Part shown: positions 44,020 through 57,486 of the stretch, piece after piece
How positions within the stretch are numbered: the stretch's first letter is position 1
How the letters are laid out: every line of letters starts with the position of its first letter
From: JANWYT01 sp046719465
GTDB taxonomy: Bacteria > Chloroflexota > Anaerolineae > Aggregatilineales > Phototrophicaceae
NCBI GenBank assembly: GCA_046719465.1
Contig: JBDNCV010000001.1
Span: forward strand, 1 to 59,746
Length of the DNA: 59,746 nt
Direction of reading: 5' to 3'
Notes under the pieces: generated by a model
The model's input: only the letters and a program-made list of their open reading frames with translations
The model's database searches: none
Told to the model about the DNA's origin: nothing
Made by a program: the position numbers and the translations under genes

Positions 44020-44064
44020 GTCTGCAAGGTAACAGATAAACAGAGTATCCGCAGTCAAGGCGCT

Positions 44065-46293
44065 ATGGTAACGACTACCAGCTCGATCCCGCGTGATTTG
44101 CAAAGCCTGCTCGGCGCGTTGAAGAATCTGTCGGTCAGCGATCAACAGTTGATTGAGCGTGCTTACTACTACGCTGAACGCGCTCATAAGGGCATGGTAC
44201 GCAATTCAGGGGAGCCTTTCTTCACGCACTGCGTCGCCGTGGCAACCATTCTGGCGGAGCTGCACATGGACGCGGAGACCATTGCGGCGGGACTGCTGCA
44301 CGATGTCATTGAGGATACGCACTCCACCAGCTCTGAGATCACCGAGGAGATGATCGAGGCTGAATTCGGAAGCACGGTGGGCCGCTTGGTGAGCGGTGTG
44401 ACGAAGCTCAAAAATCTGCCTCAGCAGAACGAAACGGCTAATGACAAGCGGTCAACCGTGGTCAAGCGCGACACGGAGTACTTCCGCCGTATGATGCTGA
44501 CCGCCGACAAGGACATCCGCGTGGTCATCGTGAAGCTGGCTGACCGCCTGCACAACATGCGCACGCTGGGCTACATGCGTCCCGACAAGCAGAAGCGCAT
44601 CGCCCAAGAGACGATGGATATCTACGCGCCGTTGGCGAATCGGCTCGGCATCTGGCAGATGAAGTGGGAGCTGGAAGACCTCTCGCTGCGCTACCTTGAG
44701 CCAGAAGCCTACAAGAGAATTGCGAACGCCTTGGCTGAACGCCGGGCTGACCGCGAAGCCTACATGGCGGAGGTGGCCGAGACGCTGCGCAAGGCGCTGG
44801 AGAAACACGGCATCACCAATGCCAATATCTCCGCGCGCCCCAAGCACATCACCAGCATCTGGCGCAAGATGGAGCGCAAGGGCATCCCGCTGGAGCAAGT
44901 TTACGATGTGCGCGCGCTGCGCGTGATCGTGCAGGATAACCCGCAGTGCTACATGGTGCTGGGGATCGTCCATGACCTGTGGAAGCCCATCCCCGGGGAG
45001 TTTGACGATTACATCGGCAACCCCAAAGACAACTTCTACCGCAGCCTCCACACCGCCGTGATGGACAACCGCGGGCGCACGCTGGAGGTACAGATCCGCA
45101 CGTGGGAGATGCACGAACACGCTGAGTATGGCATCGCGGCGCACTGGCGCTACAAAGAAGGGCGTGACGCGGGCGACGAACGCTTCGAGGAATACATCAC
45201 CTACCTGCGCCGCTTGATGGAGTTTGGCAACGAAGTGGAGGGCGGCGCGAGCTTCATGGAGGCAGTCGAGCAGGACTTCCTCGCGGGGCGAATCTTTGTG
45301 TTCACGCCGAAGGGCAAGATCATCGACCTGCCGCGCGGCGCAACCCCGCTGGATTTCGCCTACAGCATCCACACTGAGATTGGCCACCGCTGCCGCGGCG
45401 CAAAGGTGCGCGGGAAGCTCGTCCCGTTGAACTATCAGCTCAACATGGGCGATCAAGTCGAAATCCTGACGTCGAACCGCGGCGGGCCGAGCCTCGACTG
45501 GCTGAACCCGGACAACGGCTACGCGATCACCTCGCGCGCTAAGTCGAAAATCAAGCATTACTTCCGGCGGCAGCAGCGCGAAAGCAACATTGCCAGCGGG
45601 CGACAAGTGCTGGAGCATGAGCTGAAAAAGCTCGGGTTGTTAGAGCGTGTGCCGCTGGAGGCCATCGCCGCCCTGTTCGACCACAGCAAGCTGGACGATT
45701 TCCTGTACGAGATTGGCGTAGGGAACATCACTGGCTCCGAAATTGCGCAGACGGTGCTCGAGGACGAACGCAAGCGGCGTGAAGCCCAAGAGAGCGACGT
45801 TGACCTGCTGCGCTCGAAATTGAAAGCGCCGGCCTCACAGGATGCCTCTTCGTCGATTTTTATCGACGGCACGGGCGGCATGCTGGTCACGCTGGCGCGG
45901 TGTTGTGCTCCGCTGCCCGGGGAAGACATCATCGGCTACACCACGCGGGGCCGGGGCGTTACTGTCCATCGGACGACGTGCGCCAACGTGCAGAATATCC
46001 CTGATCCTGAACGGCTGATCGAAGTCAGTTGGGGGACGATGCCCACTCAGCAGCGCTTTAACGTTCCAGTGGAAATCATCGCCCACGATCGCACGGGCTT
46101 GCTGCGCGACATCACGACGGTGATCTCTGAGAGTGGGATCAACATCTCATCAGTCGAGGTAAACACCAAGCAGGCCATCGCGTCGATCTTCATCAGCTTG
46201 GAGATTGGCTCACCACAGCAGTTGACCAAGACGTTGGCCAAGATCGAGAATATCCCCAGCGTCGTTGAGACGCGCCGCCGTCTGCAAACATAA
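44065..46293 (+). CDS. rel: RelA/SpoT-family (p)ppGpp synthetase/hydrolase
   Basis: Long alarmone enzyme of 742 residues with HD hydrolase, synthetase, TGS (residues about 405-470; FTPKGKIIDLPRGATPLDFAYSIHTEIGHR) and C-terminal ACT domain (VEIIAHDRTGLLRDITTVISE). The hydrolase metal motif is intact (His79-Asp80 and Glu83-Asp84 in LLHDVIEDT). Unusually, the synthetase loop reads PGEFDDYIGNPK (Glu312-Phe-Asp-Asp315), the EXDD form known from synthetase-only RelA, where bifunctional Rel/SpoT enzymes have RXKD. The start follows CAAGG; the longer reading from 43981 would cover the promoter. Confidence 0.96.
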   Translation: MVTTTSSIPRDLQSLLGALKNLSVSDQQLIERAYYYAERAHKGMVRNSGEPFFTHCVAVATILAELHMDAETIAAGLLHDVIEDTHSTSSEITEEMIEAEFGSTVGRLVSGVTKLKNLPQQNETANDKRSTVVKRDTEYFRRMMLTADKDIRVVIVKLADRLHNMRTLGYMRPDKQKRIAQETMDIYAPLANRLGIWQMKWELEDLSLRYLEPEAYKRIANALAERRADREAYMAEVAETLRKALEKHGITNANISARPKHITSIWRKMERKGIPLEQVYDVRALRVIVQDNPQCYMVLGIVHDLWKPIPGEFDDYIGNPKDNFYRSLHTAVMDNRGRTLEVQIRTWEMHEHAEYGIAAHWRYKEGRDAGDERFEEYITYLRRLMEFGNEVEGGASFMEAVEQDFLAGRIFVFTPKGKIIDLPRGATPLDFAYSIHTEIGHRCRGAKVRGKLVPLNYQLNMGDQVEILTSNRGGPSLDWLNPDNGYAITSRAKSKIKHYFRRQQRESNIASGRQVLEHELKKLGLLERVPLEAIAALFDHSKLDDFLYEIGVGNITGSEIAQTVLEDERKRREAQESDVDLLRSKLKAPASQDASSSIFIDGTGGMLVTLARCCAPLPGEDIIGYTTRGRGVTVHRTTCANVQNIPDPERLIEVSWGTMPTQQRFNVPVEIIAHDRTGLLRDITTVISESGINISSVEVNTKQAIASIFISLEIGSPQQLTKTLAKIENIPSVVETRRRLQT

Positions 46294-46305
46294 TAGCAGC
46301 AACTC

Positions 46306-46334
46306 TTAACGATCATGACAATCTGCTATATAAT
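46306..46334 (+). promoter_or_regulatory. Promoter of the BTAD-type regulator gene
   Basis: TTAACG (46306-46311), a 17-base spacer and TATAAT (46329-46334), about 60 bases before the ATG at 46397. Confidence 0.5.
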
Positions 46335-46396
46335 AATAACATAGCGGTGAAAGTGGCTGTGCCGCCTGCTTGTTGTTAAAAGCTGAAAGATTGATC

Positions 46397-47407
46397 ATGA
46401 ACGAATGGGTGAAGAACCTACGTCCAACGACCCGCGTGGTCGTGCTGCACCCGAACGCGCCCCGTCAGCATGGCTATATGTGGGAGCCGCTAAGCGCGGA
46501 GGGCGCGCTGTATGTGCGCCTTAATGGAGATAAGCTGACCAGCGCGGATGTGCTGGCGCAGGTGGGCGCGGCGGGACAAGCATCCTCATGGTTGGTGTTG
46601 GACGAATCCGACCGCGTGCAAGGGGCGGAGCTGGCGGCAGCCTGCGTGCAGTTGTTAGAAGCAACCCCGACGCTGCGCGTGACATTGGCAGGCCGAACGC
46701 TGCCCGTGCAAGTGCTGCAGCACCCTGTGCTGCGCCCACAAGTGGAGTTTGTGCCGGTGGACGATGCGACAGAGCTGTACGACTACACGCGGCATGACCA
46801 AGAGCGCCCACTGTTGGAGGTGAAGTCGTTCGGTGTGGGGCGCGTGTACCTCAACGGCCAGCAGATCGACAGTTGGGATGGCGTGCTGCCTCGCTTGCTG
46901 TTCTTCTACTTCATCGACAAAGGGATGGTCACCCGTGACGAAATCTTCCGCACCTTCTGGCCGAGCATGAGCGTTAAAGAGGCGACGAACGTCTTCCACG
47001 TGACGAAACGCAAAGTGAACGAGGTGCTCGGCCTTGATCTGACCGTCTACCAGTCGGGCTATTACCGCGTGACAGATCGTGTGACGCTGCTCTACGATGT
47101 GTCGCAGTTCAACCGCACATTGCAAAACACTGAAGTGTCAGATACGTTCGAGGTAGAGCCGCTTCTGCGCGACACGATCCGCTTGTATCAGGGCGATTTC
47201 TTGACCACGAGCGACGCGGATTGGGTGCTGCGGCGGCGCTTCGAGATGCGGCAAGCCTACGGCAGCGCCCTGTATGCCATCGGCATGCTGTACGAATCAC
47301 AGGGTGAGAAGGCGCTGGCAGAGAGCTTCTTCTTGCGTGCCTTCCGTCACAACCCACATGAGCCACGCTATGCCGAGGCAGTCATGCACCTCTTGACTGC
47401 CCACTAG
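46397..47407 (+). CDS. BTAD/SARP-like transcriptional regulator
   Basis: A 336-residue protein. The N-terminal 135 residues have no recognisable domain but look like an alpha/beta module (TRVVVLHPNAPRQHGYMW; SSWLVLDESDRVQGAELAAACVQLLEATP). Residues about 140-225 resemble an OmpR-type winged helix (VKSFGVGRVYLNGQQIDSWDGVLPRLLFFYFIDKG; TRDEIFRTFWPSM; ATNVFHVTKRKVNEVLG). The rest is a bacterial transcriptional activator domain of helical repeats (LYQGDFLTTSDADWVLRRRFEM; ALAESFFLRAFRHNPHEPRYAEAVMHLL). No NB-ARC part is present. Targets unknown. It is monocistronic; its TAG stop overlaps the gyrA TAG in a CTAG. Confidence 0.82.
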   Translation: MNEWVKNLRPTTRVVVLHPNAPRQHGYMWEPLSAEGALYVRLNGDKLTSADVLAQVGAAGQASSWLVLDESDRVQGAELAAACVQLLEATPTLRVTLAGRTLPVQVLQHPVLRPQVEFVPVDDATELYDYTRHDQERPLLEVKSFGVGRVYLNGQQIDSWDGVLPRLLFFYFIDKGMVTRDEIFRTFWPSMSVKEATNVFHVTKRKVNEVLGLDLTVYQSGYYRVTDRVTLLYDVSQFNRTLQNTEVSDTFEVEPLLRDTIRLYQGDFLTTSDADWVLRRRFEMRQAYGSALYAIGMLYESQGEKALAESFFLRAFRHNPHEPRYAEAVMHLLTAH

Positions 47408-49884
47408 GGCGCGCTGCCGTTGGCCTCGGCGCTTTCAGCGGGTGGCAGCTCTACCCGCGCCTGATATGGCACAACGGCGGTGGCTCGTTCGTTCTCTCGC
47501 AGCGTCAAAACACTTTCACCGCCTGTGCGGCCGCGCTTAAGCAGTGGGGCACGACCGATGCGCATGTAGAGCGGCTTCTTGCGATCAGTGAGCACGATGA
47601 TATTGTCGTCCTGCCGCCCGATGGCCGCAGCAGCCAGCTCGCTGCTGCTGCGTGGAAGGCGCATGCTGATCACGCCGCCGCCTGCGCGCCCCTGCGTGGG
47701 GTAGTCCTCCACCGCGCTGATCTTGGCGATGCCGTCGTCGCTGATGTTCCACACGTACTGATTCTCGTGCACGGGCAGGGCGGCGACCACGCGGTCTTTC
47801 ATGCCGCTGAGCTTGATGCCGATCATACCACCAGAGGCCAAGCCGGTGGGCCTCACCTCATCCTCACGGAAGCGGATGGCTTGCGCTTGGGCCGTCACCA
47901 AGAGCACCTCTTGGCTGCCGTTGGTCACAAACACGCTGATGAGTTCATCATCGTCGCCTACGTTCATCACGAGGAAGGCTTTGGCGACGATCCCCGGCAA
48001 GTCCTCGAGCCGTAGGCGCTTCACCTTGCCGCTGCGCGTCGTCATGAACAAGAAGCCCGCGCCCGGGTTCAGATCAAGCCCGAGCGCCGCCACGACTTGA
48101 TCCTGTGCTGTGAGCGGGGTCAGGTCGTGATAGGCGATGCCCACGTTGAAATCGTTAGACTGTGGGATCTGCTGCACAGGCACTGTGGCGCACAGGCCGC
48201 GCGCGGTGAACAGGTAAAGCACCTGCGCTGTGCTGGTGTTGAGGATGATGATGGGCGGTTGTTTGCTCGTCGCTGGCACTTTGGGCGGCACATTGTCGTG
48301 CGAGCGAGTCAGCGTGCCACCTGTGGTGAGCGTAACCCACGTTGCCTCCTCCGGGATCAGGTAGTCGCTGGCGTTGTTGCTGGCGAAGCTGTCAGCAACG
48401 ATGGTGCGGCGCTTGTCGCCATAAGTGAGTTTGAGCTGTGCCAGCTCCTCGGCGATGACGACGCGCATCTTTTTGGGGTCGGCCAGCAGCGCTTCCAACT
48501 GCTGGATGAGCGCGATTTTTTCTTTGTATTCGTCGAGGATTTTTTGCGCTTCAAGCGCAGCCAAACGCCGGAGCTGCATATCGAGAATGGCCTGCGCCTG
48601 CGCCTCGGTGATGTCGAGCAGGGTCATCAGACCAGTGCGAGCAGCGTCAGCGTTTTTGCTGCGGCGGATGAGCGCGATCACTTCGTCGAGGCGATCCAGT
48701 GCTTTGAGCAGCCCTTCGAGGATGTGGGCGCGTTCACGCGCGCGGGCGAGGTCGAACTCGCTGCGGCGGCGCACAATTTCAAGGCGATGTTCGAGGTAGA
48801 CGCGCAGCGCCTGCTTGAGCGACAAGAGGCGAGGCTGTTGATCGACCAGCGCAAGCATAATGATGCTAAACGTCTCTTGCAGCGGGGTCAGCTTGAACAG
48901 GTTGCCCAACACCTCAGAGGCGTCGACCCCGCGCTGAAGCTCGATCACGAGGCGCACCTGATTCTGCCGGTCGGATTCATCGCGTAGGTCGGAGAGGCCT
49001 TCCAGCTTGCCCACGTTGACGAGGTGGGCAATGCGCTCGATGAGCGAGGTTTTGTTCACTTGATAGGGCAGCTCGCTGACGATGATGCGTGATTTGCCGC
49101 GCCCCATCTCCTCGATGTGAACTTTGGCGCGCACGGTGACCTTGCCGCGCCCGGTGGCGTAGGCTTGCAGCACAGGGTTATCGCCTGTTTCGTTCTCGTG
49201 GTGGCTGTAGATGACGCCGCCGGTCGGGAAGTCTGGGCCTTTGACGAACTGCATGAGTTCCTCGACGCTGATTTCTTCAAGGCGGTTCCAGTGCGAGAGC
49301 ATGAAGACCAGCGCATCGACGATCTCGCCGAGGTTGTGGGGAGGGATGTTGGTGGACATGCCAACGGCGATGCCCGATGCCCCGTTGATGAGCAAGTTGG
49401 GCAGCGCGGCGGGCAGCACTTGCGGCTCGGTGAGGGAGCCGTCGAAGTTATCGCCGAAGTTGACGGTCTCTTTTTCGATGTCGGTCAAGAGCTGTGCGCC
49501 GAGCGGGGCGATGCGCGCCTCGGTGTAGCGCATGGCGGCGGCGCTGTCGCCGTCGATGCTGCCGAAGTTGCCTTGCCCGTCGATCAAGCAGTAGCGCATG
49601 GAGAAATCCTGCGCGAGCCGCACCATGGCGTCGTACACGGCGCTGTCGCCGTGTGGGTGATACTTGCCCAAGACCTCCCCGACGATGCGCGCGCTTTTCT
49701 TGTAAGCGCTGTCGGGGCGAATGCCCATATCGTACATAGCGTAGAGGATGCGCCGGTGCACGGGTTTGAGGCCGTCACGGGCGTCTGGCAGGGCGCGCGC
49801 AACGATGGTGCTCATGGCATAGTCAAGGTATGCGTCGCGCATTTCCTGTTCGATGGGGATGGGTTGAATGGATCCAAGCGCCAT
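47404..49884 (-). CDS. gyrA: DNA gyrase subunit A
   Basis: Breakage-reunion subunit of the type IIA topoisomerase. The 826-residue protein begins with the conserved MRDAYLDYAMSTIVARALPDARDGLKPVHRRILYAMYDMG; the catalytic Tyr is in AAMRYTEARI. The C-terminal six-bladed pinwheel is present. The gyrase-specific box appears as TQGRAGGGV, a diverged form of QRRGGKG, so gyrase rather than topoisomerase IV is likely but not certain. AAGGAC precedes the ATG, and a strong promoter lies at 49940-49913. gyrB is not adjacent. Confidence 0.93.
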   Translation of the reverse strand: MALGSIQPIPIEQEMRDAYLDYAMSTIVARALPDARDGLKPVHRRILYAMYDMGIRPDSAYKKSARIVGEVLGKYHPHGDSAVYDAMVRLAQDFSMRYCLIDGQGNFGSIDGDSAAAMRYTEARIAPLGAQLLTDIEKETVNFGDNFDGSLTEPQVLPAALPNLLINGASGIAVGMSTNIPPHNLGEIVDALVFMLSHWNRLEEISVEELMQFVKGPDFPTGGVIYSHHENETGDNPVLQAYATGRGKVTVRAKVHIEEMGRGKSRIIVSELPYQVNKTSLIERIAHLVNVGKLEGLSDLRDESDRQNQVRLVIELQRGVDASEVLGNLFKLTPLQETFSIIMLALVDQQPRLLSLKQALRVYLEHRLEIVRRRSEFDLARARERAHILEGLLKALDRLDEVIALIRRSKNADAARTGLMTLLDITEAQAQAILDMQLRRLAALEAQKILDEYKEKIALIQQLEALLADPKKMRVVIAEELAQLKLTYGDKRRTIVADSFASNNASDYLIPEEATWVTLTTGGTLTRSHDNVPPKVPATSKQPPIIILNTSTAQVLYLFTARGLCATVPVQQIPQSNDFNVGIAYHDLTPLTAQDQVVAALGLDLNPGAGFLFMTTRSGKVKRLRLEDLPGIVAKAFLVMNVGDDDELISVFVTNGSQEVLLVTAQAQAIRFREDEVRPTGLASGGMIGIKLSGMKDRVVAALPVHENQYVWNISDDGIAKISAVEDYPTQGRAGGGVISMRLPRSSSELAAAAIGRQDDNIIVLTDRKKPLYMRIGRAPLLKRGRTGGESVLTLRENERATAVVPYQARVELPPAESAEANGSAP

Positions 49885-49912
49885 AGTGCGTCCTTATGCA
49901 GGTGACTGCCGT

Positions 49913-49940
49913 ATTGTAAGGGTTTAGGCTCTGCTGTCAA
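49913..49940 (-). promoter_or_regulatory. gyrA promoter
   Basis: Minus strand: perfect TTGACA (49940-49935), a 16-base spacer and TACAAT (49918-49913). The start point is expected near 49906, giving a leader of about 22 bases. Confidence 0.8.
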
Positions 49941-50064
49941 CGCCTAAGAATATCTGTTCTAGTATATCACAAAGCCGTGTTTGGATCAGAGGGTGAACAT
50001 AGATAAGCCGTTGTTTTCATCTGTGACTGTCCGTGCTAGCATAGACGAGAACGAAAGGAAGCCT

Positions 50065-51498
50065 ATGCGTAAGTTAATCGTGTGGCTGCTGCCAGTGCTG
50101 ATTTTGGCAGCGTGTAACTCTTTTGAGCCGATCCGTATTGTGATCACGCCGACGCCGGCCCCCACGGATGCCAGTGTGGCCGCGGTGGCGACTGCAACCA
50201 CGGTGGTGCAGCCCTCGCCCGAGCCGGTGACGGCCACCTCCGCCGCGACAGCTACCCCCCTCCCGACGCAAACGCCCCCGCCTACTCGTACACCAATCCC
50301 GGGGGATGGGTCGTTTATCGGGTCGATCTTGCGGCCTGATTACACTATCACACCCCCCGCAACCAGCACGCCCACGCTCATCCCAACGCTGGATCCGTCG
50401 GCGGTGTTCCCCAGCCCAACGCCTTATGTGCCGGTGGCGGGGCGCTTGGATCCGCTGGCGATGGGCTTGCAGATCTACTACAACATGGGATGGGACGAGT
50501 TCGCTGATATGCTGTGGCTGGCACAGCAGACGCGCGTGGGCTGGGTAAAGTTGCAGCTCGATTGGAGCACGATGCAGCCCAATGGCCCGGGCGAAAAGAG
50601 CGACGTGTTCAACGCGTTTGTGCTGCAAGTGCAGCGCGCCAAAAACTTCGGCTTCAAAGTTCTCTTGAGCGTGGCGAAAGCGCCTGCGTGGGCACGCGGC
50701 GGCGAGACGCGCGAAGATGGGCCGCCCGCCAATCCGCAGGATTTGATCAACTTCTTGCAACTGCTGTTTACCGACATCAAGATCGAGAACATCGACGCGC
50801 TAGAAATCTGGAACGAGCCGAACCTTTTGCGTGAATGGCGCGGCGTCTACCCGCTGACAGGGGCGGGCTACATGCAGTTGTTCATCCCCGTGCGCGAGGC
50901 GATGCGTGCGCTTTATCCTTCGGTGCACCTTATTACGGCGGGGTTAGCGCCCACTGGCAACAGCGCAGGCTCGGTCGATGATCGCGTGTTCTTGCAGCAG
51001 ATGTTCGACGCGGGCTTGGGCAACTACCCAGATGTGTCGGTCGGGGTGCATCCGTATGGCTGGTGGAACCCGCCGGACGCGCGCTGCTGCAACCCCAGCA
51101 GCGACCGCGGTTGGGATGACAACCCGCACTTCTTCTTCATCGAGACGATTGACGCCTACCGCGACATCATGAACCGCAATGGCTTCAGCGAAGTGCAGAT
51201 GTGGATCACGGAGTTTGGTTGGCCCACGTGGGACGGTTTCGGCGTGGAGCCGCCAGAGGCGTGGATGGGCTACACCTCACCGGAGCAGCAAGCCGAGTAC
51301 ACGCTGCGAGCGTTTGAAATCGGCCAATCGCGCCCCGATATTGGCCCGATGATCCTGTGGAACTTCAACTTTGCCAACGAAACTTTGATCAACAACCGCG
51401 ACGAGATGGCGGGCTTCAGCTTACTGGCGCCCAACATGATCGAAGAAGGGTTGATCGTGCGCCCGCTGTATATCGCGCTGCGCGACCGACCTCAGTAA
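50065..51498 (+). CDS. Lipoprotein glycoside hydrolase (clan A TIM barrel)
   Basis: A 477-residue surface lipoprotein. The signal MRKLIVWLLPVLILAAC ends in lipobox LAAC. A Thr/Pro/Ala-rich linker of about 110 residues follows, then a TIM barrel with the clan-A hallmarks: LEIWNEPNL with acid/base Glu251 and MWITEFGWPTW with nucleophile Glu383. Members such as GH5, GH39 or GH53 cleave beta-linked polysaccharides; I cannot fix the family. The start follows AAAGGAAG. It stands alone between gyrA and rpoC and ends at a bidirectional terminator. Confidence 0.88.
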   Translation: MRKLIVWLLPVLILAACNSFEPIRIVITPTPAPTDASVAAVATATTVVQPSPEPVTATSAATATPLPTQTPPPTRTPIPGDGSFIGSILRPDYTITPPATSTPTLIPTLDPSAVFPSPTPYVPVAGRLDPLAMGLQIYYNMGWDEFADMLWLAQQTRVGWVKLQLDWSTMQPNGPGEKSDVFNAFVLQVQRAKNFGFKVLLSVAKAPAWARGGETREDGPPANPQDLINFLQLLFTDIKIENIDALEIWNEPNLLREWRGVYPLTGAGYMQLFIPVREAMRALYPSVHLITAGLAPTGNSAGSVDDRVFLQQMFDAGLGNYPDVSVGVHPYGWWNPPDARCCNPSSDRGWDDNPHFFFIETIDAYRDIMNRNGFSEVQMWITEFGWPTWDGFGVEPPEAWMGYTSPEQQAEYTLRAFEIGQSRPDIGPMILWNFNFANETLINNRDEMAGFSLLAPNMIEEGLIVRPLYIALRDRPQ

Positions 51499-51516
51499 GC
51501 CCCTCTCATGGGAAGC

Positions 51517-51549
51517 AACAAGGCGTCGGAGTTACTCCGACGCCTTGTT
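51517..51549. terminator. Bidirectional terminator between the glycosidase and rpoC
   Basis: A perfect 15-bp stem (51517-51531 with 51535-51549; AACAAGGCGTCGGAG and its complement) around a TTA loop. T-rich sequence follows on the plus strand (TTGTTTGTT counting from the stem end). It can end both convergent transcripts. Confidence 0.9.
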
Positions 51550-51584
51550 TGTTCTGCGCTACTGCACCTGTGGCTGGGCGCGCC

Positions 51585-56186
<4,602 letters not shown>

Positions 56187-56257
56187 GGCATTCCTCCTGT
56201 GCGCTGGTGCCAGCGTGGGTTTGGGTGTGTTGGTTGGTCAGGTGGTGAAACAGCAAT

Positions 56258-56317
56258 ACAGACGAAACGAGACGCAAGAAAACGGCTTGTTTTCTGCCTC
56301 TCTGCCAGTTCGTCTGT
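56258..56317 (-). promoter_or_regulatory. Long nested hairpin in the rpoC leader
   Basis: Outer 9-bp arms ACAGACGAA/TTCGTCTGT (56317-56309 and 56266-56258) enclose GAGA/TCTC pairing and an inner hairpin AGAAAAC-AAGCC-GTTTTCT (56295-56277). The structure starts about 16 bases after the predicted start point and about 70 bases before the rpoC start. A T-tract after an arm is missing, so it is not a simple terminator. Confidence 0.7.
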
Positions 56318-56339
56318 CCTAAACTTCTATCACGACACT

Positions 56340-56369
56340 ATGTTAAGGCCACGGTGTCGGTTTTGTCAA
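56340..56369 (-). promoter_or_regulatory. rpoC promoter
   Basis: Minus strand: perfect TTGACA (56369-56364), an 18-base spacer and TAACAT (56345-56340). It is flanked by GTTAAGG/CCTTAAC inverted arms (56342-56348 and 56371-56377), the second of which reaches into the end of prfB. Confidence 0.6.
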
Positions 56370-56372
56370 TCC

Positions 56373-57467
56373 TTAACCTGACGCGCTGGCGATGCGGGCG
56401 CGCAGGTAGCTTTCCATGAAGTCGGTGATGCGCCCGTCTAAGACGGCGTTGGTGTTGCCTACTTCGTGCCCAGTGCGCGTATCCTTGACGAGCTGATACG
56501 GGTGCAGCACGTAGGAGCGGATCGCGTTGCCGAAGTCGGCGTCGACATTTTCGCCTTTGAGCATGGCCAAGTCCGCCTTTTGCTTCTGGCGCTCCATCTC
56601 AAACAGGCGGGCTTTGAGGACTTGCATGGCGCGCTCGCGGTTTTGAAGCTGGCTGCGCTGGTTCTGGCATTGGACGACGATGCCAGTGGGCAGGTGAGTG
56701 ATGCGGATGGCGGTCTCGTTCTTCTGGACGTTCTGGCCGCCTGCGCCGCTGGAGCGGTACGTGTCGATCTTGAGGTCTTTTTCGTTGATCTCGATGTCGA
56801 TCTCGTCTTGGACGTCGGGCCACAACTCGACCTTTGCAAACGAGGTCTGGCGCTTGCCGTTAGCGTTGAAGGGGCTGATGCGCACGAGGCGATGCACGCC
56901 GATCTCGCTCTTGAGGTAGCCGTAGGCGTGCTGGCCTTTGACAGCGATCATGACGCTCTTGATGCCGGCCTCTTCACCCTCGCTGCGCTCGAGGATTTCC
57001 GCCTTGTAGCCGTTCTGTTCCATCCAGCGCAGGTACATGCGCTCGAGCATTTCGGCCCAGTCTTGCGCGTCGACCCCACCCGCGCCCGCGTGGATCGTCA
57101 TGATTGCGTCGGCGTCGTCATACTCGCCGCTGAGCATGGCCAGCACCGAGATTCGCTCGACCTCGCGGTTGATCTCGTCCAGCTCAGCGGCGAGTTCGGC
57201 CTGCATATCGTCGCCAAGTTGGGTCAGCTCGAGGGCGTCGGTGATGCGTCGGTAGAGCTGATCCCACGGCTCGATCTGGTTGTTGAGGCGGGCGATCTCC
57301 TGCATGTGTTTTTGGGCTTCGGCGGGGTTCTCCCAGAAGTTGGGGGCTTCGGACTGCTGCTGGAGCGTGCGCAGGCGGTCGCGCTTCTCATCGAGGTGCA
57401 GATTAGCCATCAGATCGCTGATCTGCTTCTGGTGGGTGCTGAGTTGGTTGGCGATTGCGTCGATCAT
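56373..57467 (-). CDS. prfB: Peptide chain release factor 2
   Basis: Recognises UGA and UAA stop codons. The 364-residue protein has the RF2 codon-recognition motif SPF (VRISPFNANGKRQTSFA) and the universal GGQ (SSGAGGQNVQKNE). The reading frame is continuous from the ATG at 57467 through the segment (ISDLMANLHLDEKRDRL) in which E. coli prfB has its in-frame UGA frameshift site, so this copy lacks programmed autoregulation. The ribosome binding site is weak. Third gene of a reverse ftsY-methyltransferase-prfB operon, 19 bases after the methyltransferase. Confidence 0.96.
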   Translation of the reverse strand: MIDAIANQLSTHQKQISDLMANLHLDEKRDRLRTLQQQSEAPNFWENPAEAQKHMQEIARLNNQIEPWDQLYRRITDALELTQLGDDMQAELAAELDEINREVERISVLAMLSGEYDDADAIMTIHAGAGGVDAQDWAEMLERMYLRWMEQNGYKAEILERSEGEEAGIKSVMIAVKGQHAYGYLKSEIGVHRLVRISPFNANGKRQTSFAKVELWPDVQDEIDIEINEKDLKIDTYRSSGAGGQNVQKNETAIRITHLPTGIVVQCQNQRSQLQNRERAMQVLKARLFEMERQKQKADLAMLKGENVDADFGNAIRSYVLHPYQLVKDTRTGHEVGNTNAVLDGRITDFMESYLRARIASASG

Positions 57468-57486
57468 GACTTGATGTCTTTCGTCT

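Noticed and set aside
57390..57467. RF2 programmed frameshift site
   Set aside because: I looked for an in-frame UGA within the first 30 codons; the frame is continuous and no CTTTGA-like slip site is present.
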